Assembly (NCBI RefSeq): GCF_030814475.1
Contig: NZ_JAUSVF010000001.1
Coordinates: 1,013,001 to 1,077,000 of the forward strand
Direction: 5' to 3'
DNA from: Pararhizobium capsulatum DSM 1112
GTDB lineage: Bacteria > Pseudomonadota > Alphaproteobacteria > Rhizobiales > Rhizobiaceae
Length of the DNA stretch: 64,000 nt
Shown: positions 24,560 through 33,296 of the stretch, one piece after another
Layout: the number at the start of each line of letters is the position of its first letter
Position numbering within the stretch: position 1 is the stretch's first letter
The notes under the pieces: generated by a model
What the model saw: only the letters and a program-made list of their open reading frames with translations
Database searches by the model: none
What the model was told of the DNA's origin: nothing
Program-made: the position numbers and the translations under genes

Positions 24560-25237
24560 CTATTGGCTGGCCCAGATGATCCGGGCAATCCATTCGATTT
24601 CGTTCATCTCGAAAGTGCGGTTCGGATGTTCCGGGTTGAGTGACAGAAGTTCGATGCTGCGCGCCGTCTGGCGCATCAGGACCTTGGCCATGACTTCCCC
24701 TTCGCTGGTCTTGACCACCACCCGGTCGCCGCGGCGGGTCTGGGCGCCCGGTTCGACGATCAGCACGTCGCCGTCCCGGTAAAGCGGCAGCATGCTGTCT
24801 CCCTGGATCTCGAGTGCATAGACACCGGCCTGGGCATCGGGGGATGCCGGAAACTCCACGACATCCCAGCCCTGGCCTGCTGGAAAACCGCCATCGTCGA
24901 AGAAACCGCCGGCGCCCGCCTGGGCAAAGCCAAGCAGCGGGATCGAGCTGATCTGCGGCGGAAACACACCGTCTGGAATATTGCTCGCTACCTGTCCGGC
25001 CACTTGTCCGGGCCGCAGGAAATCCATGAACTGGTTGATCGTCGAGCCCGTCGCATCCAGCACCTTTGCGATCGATTCGGTCGAGGGCCAGCGTTCGCGC
25101 CCATCCGCCGAATGGCGCTTGGACTTATTGAAGGACGTCGGGTCGAGGCCGGCGCGGCGGGCAAGGCCTGACGGCGACAGCTGATGTCGCTCGGCCAGCG
25201 CATCGATCGCGCTCCAGATTCGGGCATGTGAAAACAT
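24560..25237 (-). CDS. LexA-like S24 family transcriptional regulator
   Basis: A 225-aa protein. Residues 1-80 form a Xre-type helix-turn-helix (HQLSPSGLARRAGLDPTSFN). Residues 115-220 form a peptidase S24 domain with the nucleophile Ser in EIQGDSMLPLYRDGD and the general-base Lys in RVVVKTSEGEVMAKVL. An Ala-Gly/Gly-Phe-like stretch FAQAGAGGFFD is the candidate cleavage loop. Like CI-type and LexA-type repressors it may be cleaved on DNA damage. No phage genes flank it; it is probably a resident rhizobial regulator co-transcribed with the SNase-like gene. Start ATG 25237 is preceded by GGGAGG. Confidence 0.82.
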   Translation of the reverse strand: MFSHARIWSAIDALAERHQLSPSGLARRAGLDPTSFNKSKRHSADGRERWPSTESIAKVLDATGSTINQFMDFLRPGQVAGQVASNIPDGVFPPQISSIPLLGFAQAGAGGFFDDGGFPAGQGWDVVEFPASPDAQAGVYALEIQGDSMLPLYRDGDVLIVEPGAQTRRGDRVVVKTSEGEVMAKVLMRQTARSIELLSLNPEHPNRTFEMNEIEWIARIIWASQ

Positions 25238-25409
25238 CGGTGTGCCTCCCGCAATCGCCAAGCCGGACGCTCTCCTTGGGAAGGTCACAGTTTAGCGAAA
25301 CCAGCGAAGGGAGTAAAGGTGAACAGGAAAATAATCCTTTCTTTCGCTGTATGCCGGCTGTCGATTGAAATGAGCCGCGAGCCCCCTATACTCGCTGTCA
25401 GCCTTCGTC

Positions 25410-26528
25410 TTGGTCCTACCGTCGGAAGTCTTTCTTTTGCTCATTCCAGTCAGATCGGAACTGCTGCTAATCCTTGGTGCTCTGGCTGCCATGGCCGGGC
25501 TGATGTTCGAACATGATCTGCTTGCGGCCGGCCGGATGGTTTCGCTTGTGGGCGCGGCTGTGTTGGTCGTCGCGATCGTGCTCGTCTCGATGCGGGTTGC
25601 TCATCATGCAGAGGTTTTGGCAGCCAAGGTCGGCGATCCCTACGGCACGATGATCCTCACGCTTTCAGCCGTCGTCGTCGAGGTGATCATCCTCGCCATC
25701 ATGATGAGCAAGGAAACCTCGCCGACACTGGTGCGCGACACAATCTATTCCGCCGTCATGCTGGATGTGAACGGCATTCTCGGTCTTGCGGCGCTGCTCG
25801 GTGGCCTGAAGCACGGGGAACAGCCCTATAATGACGATTCCAGCCGCACCTATAGTGTGATGATCCTGACGGCGATGGGCATATCGATGGTGGTGCCGGA
25901 ATTCGTGCCGCAAGTGAAATGGCATTACTATTCCGCCTTCACGATCGCGGCGATGATGATGCTCTATACGTTGTTCCTGCGCATGCAGGTGGGTCCTCAT
26001 AGCTACTTCTTTAGCTACAGCTATCCCAAGCGTGGCATTCCCCGTGAAAATCCGGATCTTCCGCCGGAAAACGAACCTGTTAGCGCGTCGATTGTCATGC
26101 TTGTGCTGGGCGTGATCGTCATCGGTGTGCTGGCGGAGGTCATGTCGGGCCTGCTGACGGAGGGCTTGAAGGGCAGCGGCGCCCCACCGGCGATGGCCGC
26201 CATCGTGGTTGCCGCCATTTCCGCCTCGCCCGAAATCATGACGGCGATGCGCGCGGCGCTGGCAAACCGCATGCAGGCTGTCGTCAATATCGCGCTCGGG
26301 GCGTCGCTCTCGACTGTTATCCTCACTGTACCGGTGATGGAGGCGATTGCGCTCTATACCGGTCAACCCTTCATCATGGCGATGAGCCCGGTCCAGATCG
26401 TCATGATCGCCATCACGCTTATTGTTGCGGCCATCAATCTCAACGATGGTGAAACCAACGCGATCGAGGGCATGACCCATTTCGTGCTTTTTGCAACGTT
26501 CATCATGCTGTCCGTGCTTGGGCTGTGA
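25410..26528 (+). CDS. Calcium/proton antiporter (CaCA superfamily, ChaA-like)
   Basis: A 372-aa protein with about eleven membrane helices. Both alpha-repeat signatures are visible: GDPYGTMILTLSAVVVEVII and AAISASPEIMTAMRAALANR. These hold the conserved acidic residues for ion exchange. The frame has an upstream in-frame TGA 13 codons before the TTG at 25410, so initiation at this TTG (MVLPSEVFLLL) is the best option; the first ATG would remove helix 1. Likely exports Ca or Na ions in exchange for protons at the inner membrane. Confidence 0.88.
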   Translation: MVLPSEVFLLLIPVRSELLLILGALAAMAGLMFEHDLLAAGRMVSLVGAAVLVVAIVLVSMRVAHHAEVLAAKVGDPYGTMILTLSAVVVEVIILAIMMSKETSPTLVRDTIYSAVMLDVNGILGLAALLGGLKHGEQPYNDDSSRTYSVMILTAMGISMVVPEFVPQVKWHYYSAFTIAAMMMLYTLFLRMQVGPHSYFFSYSYPKRGIPRENPDLPPENEPVSASIVMLVLGVIVIGVLAEVMSGLLTEGLKGSGAPPAMAAIVVAAISASPEIMTAMRAALANRMQAVVNIALGASLSTVILTVPVMEAIALYTGQPFIMAMSPVQIVMIAITLIVAAINLNDGETNAIEGMTHFVLFATFIMLSVLGL

Positions 26529-26627
26529 TCCGCTGATATCGTGATTTTTCGCCACAGACGGCCCCTTTCACTGCGGCGTGCGGCAGGCTATCAGCAAGGG
26601 TGGCGCGGTTCCGCGCGGGGGTCTTCC

Positions 26628-27506
26628 ATGAACAAGTCCGTGCTGTCCGGCATCCTGCTGACGATGTTTTCCTACTTCCTGTTCTCGATGCAGGATGCCT
26701 CCGTCAAATGGCTGGTCGTGGCGTTGCCTGTCTGGCAGATCCTTTTCGTGCGAAGCGTGACGATCCTCGGGCTTTGCCTGGCGATCGGCAGGAGCCAGGT
26801 CGTTGCCGATGCCTGGCGTTCGCCGGTGCTGAAGCCGATGTTTATCCGCAACCTGCTGTTGCTCGCCGCCTGGCTTTCCTATTACAACGCGGCGCGTGAT
26901 CTCGGGCTCGCGGAACTGACGACGCTCTATTATGCCTCGCCCATCCTCATCACCATCCTGGCAGTGCCGATCCTGAAGGAAGACGTTCCACTTCTGCGCT
27001 GGATTGCCGTGTTCGTCGGCTTCGTCGGCGTGCTGATCGCCTGCGATCCCATGGGAACGGGAATGAAGCTCAGTCTTCCGGTGCTGCTCGCTCTGCAGGC
27101 GGCGGTCTTCTGGGCGATCTCGACCGTGCTTTTGCGCAAGACCGCGCTGCAGGAGCGGACCCTGGTACAGATGACCATCTCCAGCAGCTTCTTCATCGTG
27201 TTCACCGGCATGGCGATGACAGTCTACTGGGTGCCGCCGTCTCTTGCCGACCTCGGTCTCATGGCGGCAACGGGGCTGATCGCCGGTCTCGGCCAGTATG
27301 CGATGTTCGAGGGCATGCGGCGGGCGCCGGTTTCCGTGCTTGCGCCTTTCGAATATTCCTCGCTCGTCTGGGCCTTTATCTTCGGCTTCCTGATCTGGGG
27401 CGATGTTCCCAACAGCGGCGTTATTCTTGGGGCAGCGTTGATCTTCTCGGCTGGCATGATCGTGCTGGCGGGCGAGCGTTTCGGCCGCCGCGTACGTTTG
27501 GGATAG
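26628..27506 (+). CDS. EamA/DMT-family transporter
   Basis: A 292-aa protein with ten membrane helices in two EamA repeats: the first runs from GILLTMFSYFLFSMQDASVK to VGVLIACDP and the second ends GAALIFSAGMIVLAGE. Small-metabolite exporter family; the substrate is not predictable. The ATG at 26628 (MNKSVLSG) is preferred over an ATG 29 codons earlier, which would add a poorly conserved Arg-rich stretch. It precedes mntR, which converges on it with a 12-bp gap. Confidence 0.85.
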   Translation: MNKSVLSGILLTMFSYFLFSMQDASVKWLVVALPVWQILFVRSVTILGLCLAIGRSQVVADAWRSPVLKPMFIRNLLLLAAWLSYYNAARDLGLAELTTLYYASPILITILAVPILKEDVPLLRWIAVFVGFVGVLIACDPMGTGMKLSLPVLLALQAAVFWAISTVLLRKTALQERTLVQMTISSSFFIVFTGMAMTVYWVPPSLADLGLMAATGLIAGLGQYAMFEGMRRAPVSVLAPFEYSSLVWAFIFGFLIWGDVPNSGVILGAALIFSAGMIVLAGERFGRRVRLG

Positions 27507-27518
27507 GAACCCGGATAT

Positions 27519-27962
27519 TCAGCCCTTGCGGGCAATGAAACCGCGGAAGGCCTGGAGTGTCTCTTCACTGACATGGTGTTCGATGCCTTCGGCATCGATC
27601 CGCGCCGTCTCCGGGCTCACGCCAAGGCAGCGCAGGAAGGCTTCGACCGTCTGGTGCCGGGCCCGGCTTTCCTCGGCAACCTTCTGCCCGGCCTCCGTCA
27701 GGAAAACGCCGCGATAGGGTTTGCGCGAGACGAGCCCTTCGGCGGCAAGGCGTGCCAGCATCTTGGCGACTGTCGGCTGCGCCACGCCCAGGCGGGCGGC
27801 GATGTCCACCTGCCGTGCCTCGTTGCCATCCTCGATCAGGTCGGCGATCAGCTCGACATAGTCCTCCACCAATGCGCCACGCCGGGCTTCGCGGGTCTGC
27901 CGGAAACCTTCGGAATGGATGTCCGCATCGGGAAGCGGGCGGGGAACGGAACGGCGAGGCAA
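27519..27962 (-). CDS. mntR: Manganese-responsive regulator MntR (DtxR family)
   Basis: A 147-aa DtxR-family repressor. The winged helix covers about residues 28-88 ([20 protein letters not shown]) and the metal-binding dimerisation helices follow with [20 protein letters not shown] and [17 protein letters not shown], which contain the usual His/Glu/Cys ligands. Translation starts at a TTG (27962), with AAGGA six bases ahead. It is divergent from mntH, the classic target: Mn-bound MntR represses Mn uptake. Confidence 0.93.
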   Translation of the reverse strand: MPRRSVPRPLPDADIHSEGFRQTREARRGALVEDYVELIADLIEDGNEARQVDIAARLGVAQPTVAKMLARLAAEGLVSRKPYRGVFLTEAGQKVAEESRARHQTVEAFLRCLGVSPETARIDAEGIEHHVSEETLQAFRGFIARKG

Positions 27963-28084
27963 GTCTTATCCTTTGGCATGGTCGTCTGAGGTTGATGTCT
28001 CATAGCATGGGCTGTGAGTTTTCATAATCCTTTGTCCCTTTGTCCACGACTGCCCCGCGGGCGGGAGAAAAAGCCTCGTCGATA

Positions 28085-28099
28085 CAATATAGCATATTG
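28085..28099. promoter_or_regulatory. AT-rich palindrome between mntR and mntH, candidate MntR site
   Basis: CAATAT-AGC-ATATTG is a perfect inverted repeat in the divergent promoter region, 67 bp before the mntH start and in the most AT-rich part of the gap. Assignment to MntR is inference. Confidence 0.4.
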
Positions 28100-28165
28100 C
28101 ATAATGTTGAGCCCTGTCATAGTTTTCAGATACCCGCCCGATTCCGCCCTCCGGAGATTTGAAGC

Positions 28166-29524
28166 ATGTCGAATTCTGAAGCAGCCCTCCCACCGCAACG
28201 GGACTGGAGCTTCGCACCTCCGGAGGAGGATGCGCGGCCAAGTCTGCCGGAGGTGAATGCCTCCGTTGCCGTGCCGCAGGGTGGCCTCTGGATCCGGCGC
28301 ATGCTGGCATTCATGGGCCCGGGCTATATGGTGTCCGTGGGTTACATGGACCCGGGCAACTGGGCGACGGATATCGCCGGTGGTTCAAAGTTCGGCTATA
28401 CGCTCCTCTCTGTCATCCTGCTGTCGAACCTGATGGCCATCGTGCTTCAGGCCCTTGCGGCACGGCTCGGTATTGCGACAGGGATGGACCTGGCGCAGGC
28501 CTGTCGCGCCAGCTATCCCCGGCCGGTCAACTTCGTGCTGTGGCTTGCCTGCGAGGCGGCCATCATCGCCTGCGATCTTGCTGAAGTCATCGGTACGGCC
28601 ATCGCCCTCAACCTGCTCTTCGGCATCCCGCTGATTGGCGGCGCGCTGATCACCGCGCTTGACGCCTTTCTTGTCCTCTTTCTGATGCAAAGAGGGTTCC
28701 GTTTTCTCGAAGCTTTCATCATCGCGCTGCTGATCGTCATCGCAGCCTGCTTCATCATCCAGATCGCAGCCGCTGCCCCGCCGCTGGCCGGCGTGCTCGG
28801 CGGCTTCGTCCCGTCTACCGAAGTCGTGACCAATCCGGCCATGCTCTACATCGCCATCGGCATCATCGGCGCGACCGTCATGCCGCACAATCTTTATCTG
28901 CATTCGTCGATCGTCCAGACACGCGCCTATGAGCGCACGACGGAAGGCAAGCGGGATGCGATCAAGTGGGCGACGGCCGACAGCACCATCGCCCTGATGC
29001 TGGCTTTGTTCATCAATGCAGCCATCCTCATTCTCGCCGCTTCGGTCTTCCACGCCAATGGCCGCACGGATGTCGCGGAGATCGAGCAGGCCTATGAGCT
29101 CCTGTCGCCGCTGCTTGGCTTGGGTATCGCCTCGACCCTCTTTGCCATTGCGCTGCTCGCCTCCGGCCTCAACTCGACGGTAACGGCAACACTGGCCGGT
29201 CAGATCGTCATGGAGGGCTTCCTGCGGTTGCGCCTGCCGAACTGGGCACGGCGGCTCATCACCCGCGGCATCGCCATCATCCCCGTCGTCGTCGTCACCT
29301 GGCTTTACGGGGAAAAGGGCACGGCCGAACTTCTGGTCCTCAGCCAGGTCGTTCTGTCGATGCAGCTGCCCTTTGCCGTCATCCCGCTTGTTCAGTTCGT
29401 ATCCGACAAGAAGAAGATGGGCGCCTTTGCCATTCCCAGATACGTGGCTGCAATTGCTTGGCTGATTGCTGCGATCATCGTCGTTCTCAACCTGAAGCTT
29501 CTCTTTGAGACGTTTTTCGGCTGA
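28166..29524 (+). CDS. mntH: Nramp-family Mn(II) transporter MntH
   Basis: A 452-aa protein with eleven membrane helices. The Nramp metal site is clear: [11 protein letters not shown] in helix 1 (Asp-Pro-Gly-Asn) and [14 protein letters not shown] in helix 6 (Met-Pro-His). It imports Mn(II) with protons. The ATG at 28166 follows GGAG at suitable spacing. It is divergent from mntR. The N-terminal 45 residues are polar and longer than in enteric MntH, which is common in rhizobia. Confidence 0.95.
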   Translation: MSNSEAALPPQRDWSFAPPEEDARPSLPEVNASVAVPQGGLWIRRMLAFMGPGYMVSVGYMDPGNWATDIAGGSKFGYTLLSVILLSNLMAIVLQALAARLGIATGMDLAQACRASYPRPVNFVLWLACEAAIIACDLAEVIGTAIALNLLFGIPLIGGALITALDAFLVLFLMQRGFRFLEAFIIALLIVIAACFIIQIAAAAPPLAGVLGGFVPSTEVVTNPAMLYIAIGIIGATVMPHNLYLHSSIVQTRAYERTTEGKRDAIKWATADSTIALMLALFINAAILILAASVFHANGRTDVAEIEQAYELLSPLLGLGIASTLFAIALLASGLNSTVTATLAGQIVMEGFLRLRLPNWARRLITRGIAIIPVVVVTWLYGEKGTAELLVLSQVVLSMQLPFAVIPLVQFVSDKKKMGAFAIPRYVAAIAWLIAAIIVVLNLKLLFETFFG

Positions 29525-29531
29525 TACGGTT

Positions 29532-32078
29532 CTAACCCTGCTTGCCGGCAATCGCCGTGGAAAGGGCGTCGAGCACGGTTTCGATCTCATAGGGCTTTCG
29601 GACCACGGGCGCGGAGTTCAGGCTTTCCGGTATGATCGAGCTTTCGCCATAGCCGGTTGCAAACACGAACGGTATACCGCGCCGCGTCAATTCTTCGGCG
29701 ACGGGAATGGACGTGTCCTTGCCCAGATTGATGTCGAGGATTGCCGCATCCGGTGTCTGGCTGCGCATGATCAGCAGCGCCTCATTCATCGAGTTCGTTA
29801 CAATCACGTTGGCAAAACCCCGGTCGCTCAGCATGCTCTCCACATCCATGGCGATCAGCATCTGGTCCTCCAGAAGCAGGATCAGGCTTTCGTTGGGAAG
29901 CAAGGCCGCGTGCCGGTTCTGGGTTTCCGCCGTCAGGCCGACCCTTGACGCAAGCGCATCAGGCGTCACCCGAACATGCTTTGCCGGCAGCAGGAAGCGG
30001 GCGCGCAGGCCTTCCCGCGCATAGTCCACGTCGCTCTCGCCGCCGAGATCGTAAGGGATGCTGCGGTCGAGCAGCGCGGTACCGAAGCCGGTTCGCTCCG
30101 GCGGATTGACGATCGGGCCGCCGCTTTCGTGCCAGTTGATGATGCAGTCGCCGCTGGAAGAGATCTGCCAGCTTATCGAGAGCTCGGCACCCGCGGTGGA
30201 CAAGGAGCCATATTTGGCGGCGTTCGTCGCAAGTTCATGCAACACCAGGGCCATGACGGAAAAGGCGCGTGTATCCAGCGAGATGCCCGGCCCGTCAAAC
30301 GCGATGGTAGCACCGTTGCCGCGATAGGGGGTAAGTTCTGCATTCAGGAGATCGACGAGCGCACCGCCGCCATCCCCCCGGATTACCTGATCATGGGCAA
30401 AGGAAAGGGCCTGGATACGCCCCTTGAGGCTTCCGACATAATCCTTCAGGCTACGACCCTCGTGGATCGGCTGGCCGACCAGCGACTTGATGACGGCAAG
30501 AATGTTTTTGACCCGGTGATTGAGCTCTTCGTTGAGCATGCGCTGGCGCACATCCGCCTTGGCGCGCTCTTCGGCCATGATTTCGTTGTGGCGCAGCACG
30601 ACTTCCACCAGCGAAGCACGGCTCGCTTCGGCGACCTCCCGTTCCTCGTCGGTCCAGGGTTGCGCCTGTCGGTGAACCGATTCCTTCCAGATCGCGAAGC
30701 TCTTGCGGGGGGTCAGCCGGTCTCCCAGCGGGCCGCTCTCATAGGATTTGCTTGGGTTGCCGGCCCAGTTCAGGGTCTGCACAAGTTCCTTGCGGAAGAA
30801 GAAGAGGTAGTCGCGGGGCAGTTGCGAGAGGGGGATGGCGAGCAGGCCGGCGGCCAGCTGGTAATAGTTTTCCGCTTCCGGGAAATGGCGAGACAGCGAA
30901 TGGGTAGCCCAGATCCGGCCCTCAGAGATCGAGGTGACGAATCGGGCAAGTGGCGGAATTTCCGCGGGCGACGGCGTTGCGCCATGGGCATGCCAGCGAC
31001 CGTCGATATAGAGCCCGAAACCGTCGTTCGGGAGCAGTTGGCCGAGGTCCAGCATGTTGTCGCGCAGGAATTCGCCGACATCGCCGGTGCTGCCGAGGCG
31101 CAGCATGCCATCGAGATAGCTGCGCGCCCGCGCGGCCGTATCGAGCTTGCGCTTCTGCCGCAGTGCATGAAGATGCAGCGAAAAGAATTCGCCAAACATC
31201 TCCGCGGCGACGCGCAGCGCCATGGGCATGGTGCGCGGCGAATAGTGATGGCAGGCGATCAGCCCCCAGAGCTCGCCATCAATGATGATGGAAATCGACA
31301 TCGAGGCGGAAACACCCATGTTGCGAAGATATTCGCAATGAATAGGCGACACGCTGCGCAGATGGCTGAAGCTCAGGTCCAGCGGCTCGCCCGACAGATC
31401 GACAACCGGCTCAAGCGGCACGCTTTTATAGCTTGAATCGGCAATCACGCGGATCGTGTTGCGCAGGTAGAGCGTTCGCGCCTGCTGCGGAATGTCGGTC
31501 GCGGGGAAATACTGGCCGAGGAAACTTTCGAGATCGGCGCGCTTCATCTCGCTGATGACCTTGCCGGAGCCATCCCGCTCGAACTGGTAGATCATCACGC
31601 GGTCGTAGCCCAGCATGCCGCGGATAAGCCGGGCGGCCTGCTGGAAAAGCGTGTCGGTGTTTTCGATGCTGCTGATGCGTCCGATCAGCGAGCGCGTGAG
31701 CCGTAGCGGTGACTCGATTTCACTGCGGGCGGGTTCGAATTCGACGATGACGTTTGACCGGTGGCGATGAACCGAAATATCGAATGCCTTGCCTGACGTC
31801 AGCGTCTCGTTGAAGATGAGAACGGGCCGGCGCGCGTCCGTCATCGTGGCGACGGCGTTGCGCAGCGTATGGACGAGCGCTCCTCCCAGCAGGACGTCCG
31901 ATGCCATCTCGTTGGCAACCGACACACCCAGCATATCAGCTGCATTGCTGGAATGCCGCAGCAGAACCGACAGATTGGTGTCAAAGGCGAGCAAAACACC
32001 ATGAGGCTGGATGCTGCCCGGAATGTGGATGGGTTCGCGATCGCAGTTCGTGAGATCGACTGTGTAAGGCTGGGTCAT
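29532..32078 (-). CDS. bphP: Bacteriophytochrome with HWE histidine kinase and C-terminal receiver
   Basis: An 848-aa photoreceptor. PAS at about 15-105 with biliverdin Cys12 in LTNCDREPIHIPGSIQPHGV; GAF with the PxSDIP-like motif PATDIPQQARTLYLRN and SPIHCEYLRNMGV; PHY with the tongue motif PRKSFAIWKESV; an HWE-type kinase (ELNHRVKNILAVI, His near 521; HELATNAAKYG; FGTALLDRSIP); and a receiver at the end (LEDQMLIAMDVE, Asp in AAILDINLGK). This domain order matches Agrobacterium Agp2-like phytochromes, several of which are bathy types. It overlaps the heme oxygenase gene by one base, so chromophore and apoprotein are made together. An EcfG-type promoter precedes the pair. Confidence 0.95.
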   Translation of the reverse strand: MTQPYTVDLTNCDREPIHIPGSIQPHGVLLAFDTNLSVLLRHSSNAADMLGVSVANEMASDVLLGGALVHTLRNAVATMTDARRPVLIFNETLTSGKAFDISVHRHRSNVIVEFEPARSEIESPLRLTRSLIGRISSIENTDTLFQQAARLIRGMLGYDRVMIYQFERDGSGKVISEMKRADLESFLGQYFPATDIPQQARTLYLRNTIRVIADSSYKSVPLEPVVDLSGEPLDLSFSHLRSVSPIHCEYLRNMGVSASMSISIIIDGELWGLIACHHYSPRTMPMALRVAAEMFGEFFSLHLHALRQKRKLDTAARARSYLDGMLRLGSTGDVGEFLRDNMLDLGQLLPNDGFGLYIDGRWHAHGATPSPAEIPPLARFVTSISEGRIWATHSLSRHFPEAENYYQLAAGLLAIPLSQLPRDYLFFFRKELVQTLNWAGNPSKSYESGPLGDRLTPRKSFAIWKESVHRQAQPWTDEEREVAEASRASLVEVVLRHNEIMAEERAKADVRQRMLNEELNHRVKNILAVIKSLVGQPIHEGRSLKDYVGSLKGRIQALSFAHDQVIRGDGGGALVDLLNAELTPYRGNGATIAFDGPGISLDTRAFSVMALVLHELATNAAKYGSLSTAGAELSISWQISSSGDCIINWHESGGPIVNPPERTGFGTALLDRSIPYDLGGESDVDYAREGLRARFLLPAKHVRVTPDALASRVGLTAETQNRHAALLPNESLILLLEDQMLIAMDVESMLSDRGFANVIVTNSMNEALLIMRSQTPDAAILDINLGKDTSIPVAEELTRRGIPFVFATGYGESSIIPESLNSAPVVRKPYEIETVLDALSTAIAGKQG

Positions 32079-32623
32079 CAAACGGCTTTCAGGAAGGCGT
32101 CATGGGCGGTGGCGAAGGCCTTGTTGCTGGCTGCAACAGCGCTGCCAAGATCAAAAGGCTCGACCGTTTCCAGAACGGAAAGAAAGCCACGCCAGCCTTC
32201 GATATCGCCGCTTTGCAAGGCAAGGTGCCGTGCGCCAAAACTTTCGTTCAAGCCCAGTGCCTCGGCGCGCTTGTAGAGCACGCGCGCGCCGAGCGAAGAT
32301 CCTTCCAGGACATAGAGCGTTCCGAACAGAGCGTCGCCATCAAGAGGGAAGGGGAACCGGGTTGCGGCCGGGACAGCTATGCCAAGATCGGTCATGTCGC
32401 CGGCAATCGCATCGGCGATCATGCGCGGGCGCCAGGGACCGAGCTCCGCGGGCAAGGTTGTTTCCGCAAGGCGATCCTCGATCGGTTTTCTGAAAGCGTA
32501 AAGGGAAGCAAGATAGGATCGATAGCTTTCCATCGTGTCGAGAGCGCCAATGGCCTCGTCTACATCCGCATGCGCCTGTGCCGTCCGCTCGCGCATCTGC
32601 CAGCGCCTTAAATCTTGTCGCAT
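32078..32623 (-). CDS. bphO: Heme oxygenase BphO (biliverdin-forming)
   Basis: A 181-aa heme oxygenase-like protein: RERTAQAHADVDEAIGALD carries the proximal His, and FGTLYVLEGSSLGARVLYKR is the distal-helix Gly-rich motif. It opens heme to biliverdin, the chromophore for the phytochrome whose ATG overlaps its stop (TGATG). The ATG at 32623 is taken as start; an in-frame GTG four codons earlier is possible. Expected transcription from the EcfG-type promoter about 30 bp upstream. Confidence 0.92.
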   Translation of the reverse strand: MRQDLRRWQMRERTAQAHADVDEAIGALDTMESYRSYLASLYAFRKPIEDRLAETTLPAELGPWRPRMIADAIAGDMTDLGIAVPAATRFPFPLDGDALFGTLYVLEGSSLGARVLYKRAEALGLNESFGARHLALQSGDIEGWRGFLSVLETVEPFDLGSAVAASNKAFATAHDAFLKAV

Positions 32624-32653
32624 ACGAGGCCCCACTCAGTACCAAGGTTTAAC

Positions 32654-32678
32654 AACGCCCTGCTCAGCCGTTGGTTCC
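32654..32678 (-). promoter_or_regulatory. EcfG-type promoter of bphO-bphP
   Basis: On the minus strand GGAAC (32678-32674), 16 bases, CGTT (32657-32654), 31 bp before the bphO ATG. Full match to GGAAC-N16/17-CGTT. Confidence 0.7.
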
Positions 32679-32773
32679 GTCGAGCGTCCATTATTTCGAT
32701 AAAAAATAATACGACACCGATGACCGATATCATCTTGTGGTAAAGGCGGTTTTCGTCAGCAGCGAGATACCCG

Positions 32774-33154
32774 ATGAAACAGAACATCTATGATGACCCG
32801 ACCTTCTTTGCGAATTACAGCGCAATGCCCCGTTCCACGGGCGGACTGGAAGCGGCGGGCGAATGGCCCGTCCTGCGGGATATGCTGCCGGATCTGACGG
32901 GCAAGCGGGTTCTCGATCTCAGTTGCGGTTTCGGATGGCACTGCCGGTATGCCCGCAGCGCCGGCGCATCTCATGTTGTCGGCGTCGATCTTTCGGAAAG
33001 CATGCTCGCGCGCGCCCGCGCCATGACCGATGATGCCGGGATCGAAAGAATTGCCGAACCCGGCGTCACGCCGGAGGCAATCCGCGATCGGCCCGATCTT
33101 GCACATGAAAACAGGCGGCCGATCTTCCTGCTGATGTCAGCCAGCGCAAACTGA
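32774..33154 (+). pseudogene. SAM-dependent methyltransferase with in-frame internal deletion
   Basis: The 126-aa frame fuses two ends of a methyltransferase that is normally about 240 aa. Residues 1-85 are the usual N-terminus (MKQNIYDDPTFFANYSAMPR, motif I VLDLSCGFGWHCRYAR, and VVGVDLSESMLARARAM). After DDAG the sequence jumps to a typical C-terminal end (IERIAEPGVTPEAI, then RPDLAHENRRPIFLLMSAS). The central half of the Rossmann core with motifs II-IV, near 110-120 residues, is missing. The cofactor site is incomplete, so the product is unlikely to be active. Confidence 0.8.
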
Positions 33155-33296
33155 ACCTGCTCTTCACGAGCAGGTGGTCGGAAAGCCCCGCTTTACCGTG
33201 AAAAGCAGCGTCTGAACCTTATTTTCGCAACGTGCGATCTCTATATCCGAGCGCAGGATGCGGTGTGCCGCATGGGAAAAGGATAAAGAGAGACGG

